Source: an uncultured bacterium (GTDB taxonomy: Bacteria; Actinomycetota; Coriobacteriia; Coriobacteriales; Coriobacteriaceae). From it: a stretch of DNA of 64,000 nucleotides. The first letter of the stretch is position 1. Each line of letters starts with the position of its first letter. The stretch lies in assembly GCA_905215385.1 (NCBI GenBank), contig CAJMPY010000002.1, forward strand, positions 107,923-171,922. Direction: 5' to 3'. This document shows, in pieces, positions 16,999 to 25,027 of the stretch. Below the pieces are notes generated by a model, which saw only the letters and a list, made by a program, of their open reading frames with translations, was not told the DNA's origin and did no database searches. The position numbers and the translations under genes were made by a program.

Positions 16999-17112
16999 AA
17001 CGCCGCAGAAACAAACTCCGGATGCGGGCCAATCGGGTTGCCTTCACAGCCCGTCGCCCAGCCGCGTGGCCCGCATCTATCCGCACCACCGTCGTTTCAA
17101 AAAGGAAGCGCC

Positions 17113-17334
17113 ATGGCAGAACACATGACCCCGGTTGTCGCGAAGGTCTTGCCCGAGGAGAAGGCAGCCTTCGCGGCGGCAACCCAGCTCGTGGGCACCA
17201 CGCCGTCCAACGCCATCCGCATGTTTATCGCCGCGTTCAATCGTTGCGGCACCTTTCCGTTCGACATCTCGCCCAACGGGGCCTTCGGCAAAGACTGTCC
17301 CCAACAACTAGTCGTTGAAGAACGTCCCCAATGA
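17113..17334 (+). CDS. RelB/DinJ-like antitoxin with an altered C-terminus
   Basis: 73 residues with the ribbon-helix-helix pattern of RelB/DinJ antitoxins: PVVAKVLPEEKAAFAAATQLVG then TTPSNAIRMFIAAF and a GTFPFDISPN turn. ATG 17113 has AAAGGAAG seven bases upstream. After about residue 58 the family pattern stops, and the last ~13 residues are encoded by a tandem repeat and palindrome that runs through the stop codon. No toxin gene of the YafQ/RelE type follows; the next gene is a CPBP protease. It therefore looks like an orphan whose toxin-binding tail has been replaced. Confidence 0.7.
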   Translation: MAEHMTPVVAKVLPEEKAAFAAATQLVGTTPSNAIRMFIAAFNRCGTFPFDISPNGAFGKDCPQQLVVEERPQ

Positions 17335-17355
17335 CTAGTCGTTGGGGACGTTCTT
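17297..17355. repeat. Tandem repeat plus 38-bp palindrome across the antitoxin stop codon
   Basis: A 21-bp unit at 17297-17317 recurs at 17324-17344 with two differences. The span 17318-17355 is a near-perfect palindrome with arms AAGAACGTCCCCA and its reverse complement and centre GACTAGTC. The antitoxin stop (17332-17334) lies inside it. The TTGGGGAC core is shared with the repeats at 16918 and 30485. Confidence 0.85.
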
Positions 17356-17384
17356 ATATGACTACCCGTCGAGAGGAGGTTGGC

Positions 17385-18296
17385 ATGCTCAATGCGCTGG
17401 TTTGGGCGCTTGCCTGTTTTGGCGTCGTCGCTGCCGATATCGCCCTGAGCGTGGTTTTGTTCTCCGCTCTGGGCGTCGCATCGGTGTTCATGGGCTTTTC
17501 GATTGACGACCTCGATATTCAATTGCTTCAGGCTGCCGCGCAGATGGCGTCGTTTTTGATGGCGCTGCTGTGGTGGCGTTATCTGTGGCCGCGCTCGTTT
17601 ATGACGCGCTGGCAGGGCGAGCGCCCGCTTGGCGGGGGAGCAGGCAAAGCATGGAGGCGCATCGCCTGCGTTATCGTGATCGGCCTTGCCCTGCAGGTGG
17701 TCGTTGGCTACGTGACCGACGCCGTGCTGTCGCTGTTGCCCGAGGTCGCGACCGATTACAGTGAACTTGTCGAGGAAACAGGCATGGGCGACACGAGCTA
17801 CCTGGCCGTCCTGACCACGGTGCTCGGCGCTCCGTTTTGCGAGGAGTTGCTGGTGCGTGGCATCATTTTTGAGTTTTCGCTCCGAGCATTTAACCCGCAG
17901 TGCCGTCCGCTCTGGAAGTGCCGGCGTCGTGCGGGTGCGCAGGACGGCGCCATGGTGCCTTGGGCGGCCCCGAGCACGTGGGGTATCGCCACGGCGGTCG
18001 TGCTGCAGGCGGCGATCTTCGGTTTTATGCACATGAACTGGGTGCAGGGCTGCTATGCGGGCGCTGCCGGCCTCATTTTTGGCTGGGTGCTCGTGACGAC
18101 CGGAAAGCTCCGCTACACGATCCTGCTACATTTTGCCTTTAACGCCGGGTCGTATCTCATGACGTTGCTCTGGTTTGTGAACACGCCGTTCGACGTAGCA
18201 ATTACGGTCGCTATCGCCGGCGTCATCCTCGTTGAGGCAATGCGGTCGCTGCGCCGCGCGTGTGGGATGGACGCAGCGAGCGCACCGCTGCCCTAG
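17385..18296 (+). CDS. CPBP-family intramembrane glutamic endopeptidase
   Basis: 303 residues, a multi-spanning membrane protein of the CAAX-protease/bacteriocin-processing (ABI) family. Motifs: FCEELLVRG (the paired catalytic glutamates and Arg), IFGFMHMNW and LLHFAFNAGS, carrying the two family histidines. A ~25-residue loop rich in Cys/Arg between the first and second motif is longer than usual. ATG 17385 has a GAGAGGAGGT site; the upstream extension reads through the repeat and is rejected. The substrate is unknown. It ends overlapping the convergent YgiQ gene by 4 bp. Confidence 0.85.
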   Translation: MLNALVWALACFGVVAADIALSVVLFSALGVASVFMGFSIDDLDIQLLQAAAQMASFLMALLWWRYLWPRSFMTRWQGERPLGGGAGKAWRRIACVIVIGLALQVVVGYVTDAVLSLLPEVATDYSELVEETGMGDTSYLAVLTTVLGAPFCEELLVRGIIFEFSLRAFNPQCRPLWKCRRRAGAQDGAMVPWAAPSTWGIATAVVLQAAIFGFMHMNWVQGCYAGAAGLIFGWVLVTTGKLRYTILLHFAFNAGSYLMTLLWFVNTPFDVAITVAIAGVILVEAMRSLRRACGMDAASAPLP

Positions 18297-20434
18297 TTGC
18301 GGCGTCCGCCTCCGTTGGCGCCTTGACGTCCCTGAGCCGCGCGATTGCGACCAGCAGTGTTCTGCGCGCGCGACATGCCGCCGTGCCCCTTGCTGCCTTT
18401 GGGTCCCTTGCCGCCAGCACCACCGTGCGGTTTGCCGCCCTTCTTGCCGGTGCCATGCCCGCCGCCGGCAGACGTCTCGCCCGGGCGCGGCGGCACGGGA
18501 CGAATCAGACAATGTTTGGTGTAGCCGATCAGGTCGCGACGCCCGGCCTTCTCCAGCGCCTCGCGTACGAGCTTGTAGTTCTCGGGTTTGCGATACTGAA
18601 TCAGCGCACGCTGCATGGCCTTCTCGTGTGGGTCGCGTGCCACGTAGATCGGCTTCATGGTGCGTGGGTCCACGCCGGTGTAGTACATGCAGGTCGACAT
18701 GGTGGACGGTGTGGGGTAAAAGTCCTGCACCTGCTCGGGCATGTAGCCCATGTCGCGCACGGCCTCGGCAAGGTCCACGGCCTCCTTCATCGTCGAGCCG
18801 GGGTGGCTCGAGATCAGGTACGGTACCACGTACTGCTTGAGTCCGTATTCGCGGTTCAGGCGTTCAAATTTACGGCAGAACGCGTCGTAGACGGCGCGGC
18901 TCGGCTTGCCCATCACGGAGAGCACCGCGTCGCTCACGTGCTCGGGCGCTACGCGCAGCTGGCCCGAGACGTGATGCTCCAGCAGCTCGCGCAAAAACTC
19001 GTCTGAGGCATCGGCCATGGTGTAGTCAAAGCGGATGCCGCTGCGCACGAAGACCTTTTTGACGCCCGGCAGGTGGCGCAGGTCGCGCAGCAACTGCGTG
19101 TAGCCGCTCTCGTCGACCACCATGTTCTTGCACACGCTCGGCCACAGGCAGCGCTTGTTCTTGCACACGCCGTGCTTGAGCTGCTTGTCGCAGGCAGGAC
19201 GGCTAAAGTTTGCCGTCGGTCCGCCCACGTCGTTGATATAGCCCTTAAACTCGGGATCGTGCGTGAGTAGCTCGGCCTCACGCATGATCGAGTCGTGGCT
19301 GCGCATCTGCAGCACGCGGCCCTGGTGGAAGGTGAGCGCGCAAAACGAGCACTCGCCAAAGCACCCGCGGTTGGAGCTGATGGAAAACTTGATCTCGGCA
19401 AAGGCCGGCACGCCGCCCGCCGCGTCGTAATCGGGATGCCAGTCGCGTGCGTAGGGGAGCTCGGCCACCTCGTCCATCTCGTCGGTGGTGAGTGTCGCCG
19501 ACGGCGGGTTTTGCACCACATAGACGCTGTTGGGGTAGGGCTCTACCAGGCGATGACCGGTGATGGGGTCCATATTCTGCTGCTGCACATTAAAGCTGCG
19601 CGCGTAGTTGAGCCTGTCGGCGGTAAGGTCGTCCCAGCTGGGCAGCAGGTCGTAGTCGTAGACCTCGTCGAGCGAACCCGTGCGGTAAACGGTGCCATTG
19701 ATATAGGTGATCTGATCGACGGGTAGCCCCGCGTCGAGCGCGTCGGCGATCTCGACGATCGCGTGCTCGCCCATGCCGTAGATGAGGATGTCGGCGCCCG
19801 AGTCGAGCAGTACCGAGCGCTTGAGCTTGTCCTGCCAGTAGTCGTAGTGGGCCAGGCGGCGCAGGCTTGCCTCGATGCCGCCGATGATGATGGGGACGTC
19901 CTTAAACGTCTGGCGGATGAGGTTGCCGTAGACCGTGACGGCACGATTGGGACGGCGCCCCTCCTCGCCACCAGGGGTATAGGCGTCGGTGTGGCGGCGG
20001 TGCTTGGTCACCGAATAGTGGTTGACCATGGAGTCCATGTTGCCGGCACTCACGAGAAAGCCCAGGCGCGGCTCGCCGAGCACCGTGATGCTGGCGGGGT
20101 CGGTCCAGTCGGGCTGGCAGATGATGCCCACTTTGTAGCCGTGCGCGTCGAGCACGCGGCTGATGATGGCCATACCAAAGCTGGGGTGGTCCACGTAGGC
20201 GTCGCCGCAGATGTAGACAAAGTCGCACTGGTCCCAGCCGCGCGTATCCATGTCGGCGCGGCTGACGGGGAGGAACTTATCGCGGCCCGGGCGCCAGGGG
20301 CGGGCGGGCGTCGCTTGGGAATGCTTGGTGCGGGCGACCGTGGCCTGCGCTTGGCCGCCGAGCTTTTGCTGCTGGCCCTGTTTGCCCTGCTGTCCGCGTT
20401 GGCTGTTCTGAGCGTGCTGAGGCTTTTTTGCCAC
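18293..20434 (-). CDS. YgiQ-family radical SAM protein
   Basis: About 713 residues. The radical SAM cluster motif is SSNRGCFGECSFCALTFHQG (CxxxCxxC) in mid-protein, after an N-terminal region like YgiQ (FLPVSRADMDTRGWDQCDFVYI). The C-terminal ~100 residues are Gly/Lys/Arg-rich and low complexity. The start is chosen as GTG 20434, four bases after GGGAGG; the frame stays open another 58 codons upstream but those look non-coding. The reaction of this family is not established. Convergent with the CPBP gene. Confidence 0.88.
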   Translation of the reverse strand: MAKKPQHAQNSQRGQQGKQGQQQKLGGQAQATVARTKHSQATPARPWRPGRDKFLPVSRADMDTRGWDQCDFVYICGDAYVDHPSFGMAIISRVLDAHGYKVGIICQPDWTDPASITVLGEPRLGFLVSAGNMDSMVNHYSVTKHRRHTDAYTPGGEEGRRPNRAVTVYGNLIRQTFKDVPIIIGGIEASLRRLAHYDYWQDKLKRSVLLDSGADILIYGMGEHAIVEIADALDAGLPVDQITYINGTVYRTGSLDEVYDYDLLPSWDDLTADRLNYARSFNVQQQNMDPITGHRLVEPYPNSVYVVQNPPSATLTTDEMDEVAELPYARDWHPDYDAAGGVPAFAEIKFSISSNRGCFGECSFCALTFHQGRVLQMRSHDSIMREAELLTHDPEFKGYINDVGGPTANFSRPACDKQLKHGVCKNKRCLWPSVCKNMVVDESGYTQLLRDLRHLPGVKKVFVRSGIRFDYTMADASDEFLRELLEHHVSGQLRVAPEHVSDAVLSVMGKPSRAVYDAFCRKFERLNREYGLKQYVVPYLISSHPGSTMKEAVDLAEAVRDMGYMPEQVQDFYPTPSTMSTCMYYTGVDPRTMKPIYVARDPHEKAMQRALIQYRKPENYKLVREALEKAGRRDLIGYTKHCLIRPVPPRPGETSAGGGHGTGKKGGKPHGGAGGKGPKGSKGHGGMSRAQNTAGRNRAAQGRQGANGGGRRN

Positions 20435-20690
20435 GATCCCTCCCGGTGTCTGTATGCTGCACGTAATTGTAACCAGTCTTTTTGGGACGGAGCTAAAAAG
20501 ACTGGTGGAGTACACGAGGCGTCGGGCGTCGGGTGTGGCGCCGCGCCCGCCGTTTGTTTCCAGACTGTGTATCTGCGCGTTGGGGAGCCCGTCTCGCGCG
20601 CATGCCATGTTGTCAATGGGTTACAGTATGAACGGCGGCTATGTTTCCGCCAACGCACGAGAGGGTCGTCAACAAGGAGGATGCACGACG

Positions 20691-21410
20691 ATGCAACGTG
20701 CCAAGCAGATATCGGAGTCCATCGAACTGGGCATTATCCTGGCGCTTGCCGGTGGCTTTATGGATGTGTATTCGTACATTGGGCGCGATCATGTTTTCGC
20801 AAACGCGCAGACGGGCAATATCCTGCTCGTGGGCGTGAGCATCTCGGAGGGCAACTGGGCGCTGGCGGGGCGCTACTTCTTCCCTGTGGTGTCGTTTGCC
20901 GTGGGCATTATGCTTGCCGACCTGGTGCACGAGCGGTTTGGCAGCGTGATTCACTGGCGCCAGGTAACGGTGTTCTTTGAAGCCGTCATCTTGCTGGGCG
21001 TGAGTTTTATTCCCGGTGGCGATTTCAACCTGCTCGCCAACTGCCTCACTTCGTTTGCTTGTGGCATGCAGGTCGAGAGCTTCCGCAAGATCCACGGTCA
21101 CGGCATCGCTACGACCATGTGCATCGGCAACTTGCGCAATGCACTGCAAAACGTGGACGATTACATCATCACCCACAAGCGCGGCTTTTTGGAAAACGGC
21201 CTGCTATACTTTGGCGTGATCTTCACCTTTGTGTTTGGCGCCGTGCTGGGCAACTGGTGTATTGAGCGCATGGGCCTGCACGCCATTGCGGTGGCGAGCG
21301 TGCTGCTGTTTATCGCGTTTGCCATCATGTTCATCGACCGTGAACGCGATTTGCACAGGAAATGGGCCCGCATCGTAGCTGACTGGCAGACCACGAGTCT
21401 TAAGCGCTAA
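20691..21410 (+). CDS. DUF1275 (YoaK-type) membrane protein
   Basis: 239 residues with about six membrane spans. The start LALAGGFMDVYSYIGRDHVFANAQTGN is the hallmark of DUF1275/YoaK proteins, whose function is unknown. ATG 20691 follows AAGGAGG by ten bases; the long upstream extension overlaps the divergent YgiQ promoter and is rejected. It is transcribed alone and closed by a large hairpin. Confidence 0.88.
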   Translation: MQRAKQISESIELGIILALAGGFMDVYSYIGRDHVFANAQTGNILLVGVSISEGNWALAGRYFFPVVSFAVGIMLADLVHERFGSVIHWRQVTVFFEAVILLGVSFIPGGDFNLLANCLTSFACGMQVESFRKIHGHGIATTMCIGNLRNALQNVDDYIITHKRGFLENGLLYFGVIFTFVFGAVLGNWCIERMGLHAIAVASVLLFIAFAIMFIDRERDLHRKWARIVADWQTTSLKR

Positions 21411-21417
21411 GGTGCAT

Positions 21418-21484
21418 GTTCGTAACAACATTCAGGAGCCAGAAAAACTATCTAGCTCCTGAATGTTGTTACGAACTGCTTTTT
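21418..21484 (+). terminator. Long perfect hairpin, probable terminator of the DUF1275 gene
   Basis: Two exact 22-bp arms (21418-21439 and 21455-21476) flank a 15-nt loop and are followed by GCTTTTTG. The arms are AT-richer and longer than usual terminators here. It also separates the gene from the convergent gene ending at 21490. Confidence 0.7.
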
Positions 21485-21489
21485 GCGAT

Positions 21490-22026
21490 TTATTCGAGAT
21501 GCTCTTCAATCCGAGCCCTAAGAAGGGCAATGGCTGTAGGTATTCCAATTGCGGCGGCTAATTCGGCTTTATCCAAAACCTGTATGCTAAAGCACGATTG
21601 TTTATCACATTGAAGGACGATAACTGAAGATAGCTTCACTTCCTGTTGGCTGAATATATCGTAATCTCCAAATAGGAAGTTACCTTTTATTGTGTAATTC
21701 GGTATGTTCGTTACGCACTTCATCTCAAGTCTGTTTAGGCCATAATCGAACACCGCAACTTCCTTGTGTTCGATGATGAGCGCAACCCTGGGCATGTTAC
21801 TAAAACCACCGTCGACGACAGTAAAGAGCTTTTCATTTGCATCGTCATAAACGGTGTATTTAAGACTCAATAGCTGTCCTAGTGGACCCGTGAACCCATG
21901 TCTTTTGATGTTGAGGTTGTCTCCCGCTGGGTTGACGAGAGCCAGAGCATGCGGATAAGGGTTACCTTCAATTGAGATTCGATATTCGTTTGTAGCCGTC
22001 TTGCTCGATTTAGAACCAGTAGCCAT
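21490..22026 (-). CDS. LURP-one/Tubby-C-like hypothetical protein
   Basis: 178 residues, no membrane span or signal. The strand pattern SLKYTVYDDANEKLFTVVDG then YTIKGNFLFGDYDIF resembles LURP-one-related/Tubby-C barrels, a fold tied to membrane or phosphoinositide contacts elsewhere; no precise function follows. The start is ATG 22026 (GTG 22029 adjacent). Codon use and base composition are clearly more AT-rich than neighbours, which suggests later acquisition. A Cys-rich small frame overlaps its start. Confidence 0.6.
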   Translation of the reverse strand: MATGSKSSKTATNEYRISIEGNPYPHALALVNPAGDNLNIKRHGFTGPLGQLLSLKYTVYDDANEKLFTVVDGGFSNMPRVALIIEHKEVAVFDYGLNRLEMKCVTNIPNYTIKGNFLFGDYDIFSQQEVKLSSVIVLQCDKQSCFSIQVLDKAELAAAIGIPTAIALLRARIEEHLE

Positions 22027-22165
22027 CACGCGTCATCGCCTCGATCGAATTGGAACCGTCTTCTGCTTCGTGCGGAGAATTACGCTGTACGTTGCAGTAC
22101 ATGCAGCTGCAATAACCGCATGGGCAATTTCTAACAAAATGAATGACACTATTTGCTGCATGCAT
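22010..22165 (-). CDS. Possible small Cys-rich protein overlapping the LURP-one-like gene
   Basis: A 51-residue frame from ATG 22165 to a stop at 22010-22012, overlapping the next gene's start by about 17 bp. It has five cysteines in CPCGYC and CMYC (a zinc-knuckle-like spacing) and an acidic tail ending TRDGYWF. I see no strong ribosome site, and no known family. Short overlap at a start codon fits a coupled operon, but this could be chance. Confidence 0.3.
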   Translation of the reverse strand: MHAANSVIHFVRNCPCGYCSCMYCNVQRNSPHEAEDGSNSIEAMTRDGYWF

Positions 22166-22441
22166 ATTAATTACTATAAAGTATCCTTTTATAAACGTAT
22201 TGTCAAACATATATTGCTAAAACAGAAACAATTTATAGACTGAGTTGGTCGTATTCTTTGGGCAATTGCTCCTATAATCTAGCCTTCGCTGCAGTCGGGA
22301 GGGAAGGGCTGGGGCTCCGTTATTATGTTGAAACGCTTTAACACTTTTGACGTTCTCATGCATTTTTTGTTTCAAAAGCGTTAGGATGGAACTTGCAGCG
22401 CGGGGCGTAATGGGTGCCCCGCACACGATGGGAGGCTATCA
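22027..22441. other. AT-rich region upstream of fucO
   Basis: Apart from the possible small frame at 22010-22165, no gene. It contains a TATAAT hexamer at 22273-22278 on the plus strand without a clear -35, a cre-like site at 22328-22343, and an inverted pair AACGCTTT (22332-22339) and AAAGCGTT (about 22375-22382) that could form a leader hairpin before fucO. Confidence 0.45.
22328..22343. promoter_or_regulatory. cre-like catabolite site upstream of fucO
   Basis: TTGAAACGCTTTAACA fits the LacI/CcpA-type cre pattern (central CG, near-palindromic). It lies about 50 bp downstream of the -10-like TATAAT, the position for a roadblock. Whether this organism uses CcpA is not known from the window. 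Confidence 0.45.
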
Positions 22442-23608
22442 ATGGCTAATCGTTTCGTTCTCAATACCATTTCTTATCATGGTTCCGGCGCCATCAAGGA
22501 GATCCCCGGCGAGCTCCAGCGTCGCGGCTACAAGAAGATCTTCGTCTGCTCCGATCCCGACCTGGTCAAGTTTGGCGTTACCGCTAAGGTGACCGACGAG
22601 CTCGACGCCGCCGGCATCGCTTGGAGCCTCTACTCCGAGATTAAGCCCAACCCCACCATCCAGAACGTCAAGGACGGCGTCGAGGCCTTCAAGGCCGCCG
22701 AAGCTGACGCTATCGTGACCATCGGTGGCGGCTCCTCCATGGACACCGCTAAGGCCATTGGCATCATCATCAACAACCCCGAGTTTGCCGATGTCCGCAG
22801 CCTCGAGGGCGTTGCTCCCACTAAGAACCACGCCGTGTTCACCATCGCCGTGCCGACGACCGCCGGTACTGCTGCCGAGGTGACCATCAACTACGTCATC
22901 ACCGACCCCGAGAAGGTCCGCAAGTTCGTGTGCGTCGACACCAACGACGCCCCTGAGGTCGCCGTCGTCGACCCCGACATGATGGCTTCCATGCCCGCCG
23001 GCCTGACCGCTTCTACCGGCATGGATGCTCTGACCCACGCCATCGAGGGCTACACCACCAAGGGTGCTTGGGAGCTCTCCGACATGTTCCACTTTGAGGC
23101 CATTAAGCTGATCAGCGAGAACCTGCGCGACTCCGTTGCCGAGGCCAAGTCTGGTCAGCCCGGCTCCGGCCGCGAGGGTATGGCTCTTGGCCAGTATGTC
23201 GCCGGCATGGGCTTCTCCAACGTCGGCCTGGGCATCGACCATGCCATGGCTCACACCCTGTCTGCCCACTACGACACTCCGCACGGCGTCGCTTGCGCCA
23301 TGCTGCTGCCGATCGCCATGGAGTTCAACAAGCCGGTTTGCGCCGAGCGCCTGGCCAAGGTTGCCGTTGCCATGGGTGTTGACACCACGGGCATGAGCAC
23401 CGACGAGGCTGCCGACGCCGCCATCGCCGCCGTCAAGCAACTCTCCGCCGACGTGAACATTCCGCATGTCTGCGAGGCCATGAAGGCCGACGAGATCGAG
23501 GTCCTGGCCAAGGACGCCATGGCTGACGCCTGCTTCCCGGGCAACCCGCGCGAGGCGACGCTCGACGACGTCATCGAGCTCTTCAAGAAGATCTGCCCGG
23601 CTGCCTAA
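22442..23608 (+). CDS. fucO: Lactaldehyde reductase (iron-dependent alcohol dehydrogenase, FucO type)
   Basis: 388 residues, closely following E. coli FucO in memory over most of its length (MANRFVLN start, NNPEFADVRSLEG, TTAGTAAEVTINYVI, GQYVAGMGFSNVGLG). It has the GGGSSMDTAKA nucleotide loop and the metal residues Asp/His in MDALTHAIEGY, HAMAHTL and YDTPHG. It reduces L-lactaldehyde to 1,2-propanediol with NADH and re-oxidises cofactor during fucose or rhamnose fermentation; the sugar genes are not nearby. GC-rich codon use suggests high expression. A GGGAGG site precedes ATG 22442. Confidence 0.9.
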   Translation: MANRFVLNTISYHGSGAIKEIPGELQRRGYKKIFVCSDPDLVKFGVTAKVTDELDAAGIAWSLYSEIKPNPTIQNVKDGVEAFKAAEADAIVTIGGGSSMDTAKAIGIIINNPEFADVRSLEGVAPTKNHAVFTIAVPTTAGTAAEVTINYVITDPEKVRKFVCVDTNDAPEVAVVDPDMMASMPAGLTASTGMDALTHAIEGYTTKGAWELSDMFHFEAIKLISENLRDSVAEAKSGQPGSGREGMALGQYVAGMGFSNVGLGIDHAMAHTLSAHYDTPHGVACAMLLPIAMEFNKPVCAERLAKVAVAMGVDTTGMSTDEAADAAIAAVKQLSADVNIPHVCEAMKADEIEVLAKDAMADACFPGNPREATLDDVIELFKKICPAA

Positions 23609-23615
23609 CTTGGTT

Positions 23616-23744
23616 CGGCGGGCCCTGCCCGTTAGCCCCGCAATCGTCCTCGGACATGTCGGAAGCCCCCGCTGCGCACTTCGTGCGGCGGGGGCTTCCT
23701 CCGTCCTGCGGAAAGATTGTGGGACTAACGGCAGGGGCCGCCGG
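23616..23744 (+). terminator. Nested inverted repeat with a terminator core after fucO
   Basis: The core (23661-23699) pairs GGAAGCCCCCGC with GCGGGGGCTTCC around a CGCAC/GTGCG stem. An imperfect outer repeat (about 23616-23650 with 23710-23744, sharing GCCCTGCC-GTTAG and CAATC) encloses it. The core would terminate; it lacks a long T-run. Confidence 0.65.
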
Positions 23745-23861
23745 CTCGTTATCGTGGCGGGCGCAGTCCTGGGGAGCTCGATGGGTTGTCTCTCTGGGTA
23801 AATAAATGTGCGTGGTGGTATTGTTGCTGTGGGTTTAATTCGATATGAAAGGGTGACTTTG

Positions 23862-24890
23862 GTGTCCCAGATGGATTCTACGCTCTCCTATATTGCTGAG
23901 CAGTTGAAGGCGCTTAACTCGATTGCTTCGCCTACGGGCTATACCCGTGCGGCGACTGATTATCTAATGGAGACCCTGCGCGATATGGGCTTTGGGCCTG
24001 AGCGTTCTAATAAGGGTAACGTGCTGGTTGAACTTGGCGGCGAGGGCGAGCCGCTCGTATTGGCGAGCCATGTCGATACCCTGGGCGCCATGGTGCGCTC
24101 CATTAAGGACAATGGTCGCTTGCGTCCCACGACGCTCGGCGGGCACCAGTGGTCTACGGCCGATGGCGAGAACTGCACCGTCTACACGCGTGACGGCAAT
24201 GTGTACACGGGCGTGGTCCTCAATACCGAGCCTTCGGCGCATGTGGCCGATGAGCCGGTCAAGACCATCGAGAAGAACATGGAGATCTTGCTCGACGAGA
24301 ACGTCGATAGCAAGGACGATGTGCTCGAGCTGGGTATTCAGACGGGCGATATCATCGCTATGGATCCGCGTACCACGGTGACGGAGAGCGGCTACATCAA
24401 GAGTCGCTTCCTGGATGACAAACTGTCGGCGTCGATTCTGCTGGGTTTGGCTCGCGCCGTTGCCGACGGCGAGGTGACCCTTTCGCGCAAGGTATCGCTG
24501 CTCTTTACCGTGTACGAAGAGGTCGGCCACGGCGGCGCCTTCGTGCCGGCCGACACGCGCGAGATGATCAGCGTGGACATGGGTTGCGTGGGCGACGACC
24601 TTGGCTGCACCGAGCGCATGGTTTCGATTTGCGCCAAGGATTCTGGCGGTCCGTACAACTACGACCTGGTAACCACGCTGTCTAATATCGCGCGCGAGCT
24701 GGAGCTCGATTACGCCATCGATGTGTACCCGCACTACGGCTCCGACGTCGAGGCCACGCTTTCGGCCGGCTACGACATCCGTCACGGCCTGATCGGCCCC
24801 GGCGTGTACGCGAGCCACAACTACGAGCGCAGCCACATCGACGGTGTGCGCAATACCTACGAGCTGGTTCGCGCCTACGTTCAGCGCTAG
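23862..24890 (+). CDS. M42-family metallopeptidase
   Basis: About 342 residues, cytosolic. The M42 glutamyl aminopeptidase/endoglucanase-like pattern is clear: ASHVDTLG (metal His/Asp), SGYIKSRFLDDKLSA (bridging Asp), TVYEEVGHGG (catalytic and metal Glu), SVDMGCVGDD and a closing ASHNYERSH. The likely role is removing N-terminal residues from peptides in the cytosol. GTG 23862 is chosen because AAAGGG lies 8 bp before it; ATG 23871 is the alternative. It ends with a clear terminator. Confidence 0.88.
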   Translation: MSQMDSTLSYIAEQLKALNSIASPTGYTRAATDYLMETLRDMGFGPERSNKGNVLVELGGEGEPLVLASHVDTLGAMVRSIKDNGRLRPTTLGGHQWSTADGENCTVYTRDGNVYTGVVLNTEPSAHVADEPVKTIEKNMEILLDENVDSKDDVLELGIQTGDIIAMDPRTTVTESGYIKSRFLDDKLSASILLGLARAVADGEVTLSRKVSLLFTVYEEVGHGGAFVPADTREMISVDMGCVGDDLGCTERMVSICAKDSGGPYNYDLVTTLSNIARELELDYAIDVYPHYGSDVEATLSAGYDIRHGLIGPGVYASHNYERSHIDGVRNTYELVRAYVQR

Positions 24891-24923
24891 GGGAGCAGTT
24901 TGCGACTCGGCTGACCAATCGCT

Positions 24924-24948
24924 AAGGCCCGATTTCTCGGGCCTTTTT
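24924..24948 (+). terminator. Terminator of the M42 peptidase gene
   Basis: AAGGCCCGA pairs with TCGGGCCTT around a four-base loop, followed by T's. Confidence 0.85.
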
Positions 24949-24958
24949 CGCTTTTGGT

Positions 24959-24997
24959 CGTTTAGTATTATGATGCCTGTAATCTATTAACTAAACG
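24959..24997. promoter_or_regulatory. Operator candidate of the HTH-HipA gene
   Basis: CGTTTAG (24959-24965) and CTAAACG (24991-24997) are exact inverted copies about 25 bp apart, 30-70 bp before the gene. The gene product carries its own DNA-binding domain, so autoregulation is plausible. Confidence 0.35.
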
Positions 24998-25027
24998 TGT
25001 AAATTACTTAACGAGGTGATGCGGTGT

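Noticed and set aside
17297..17355. CRISPR-like repeat
   Set aside because: Only two direct copies with no spacer pattern and no cas genes; a palindrome explains it better.
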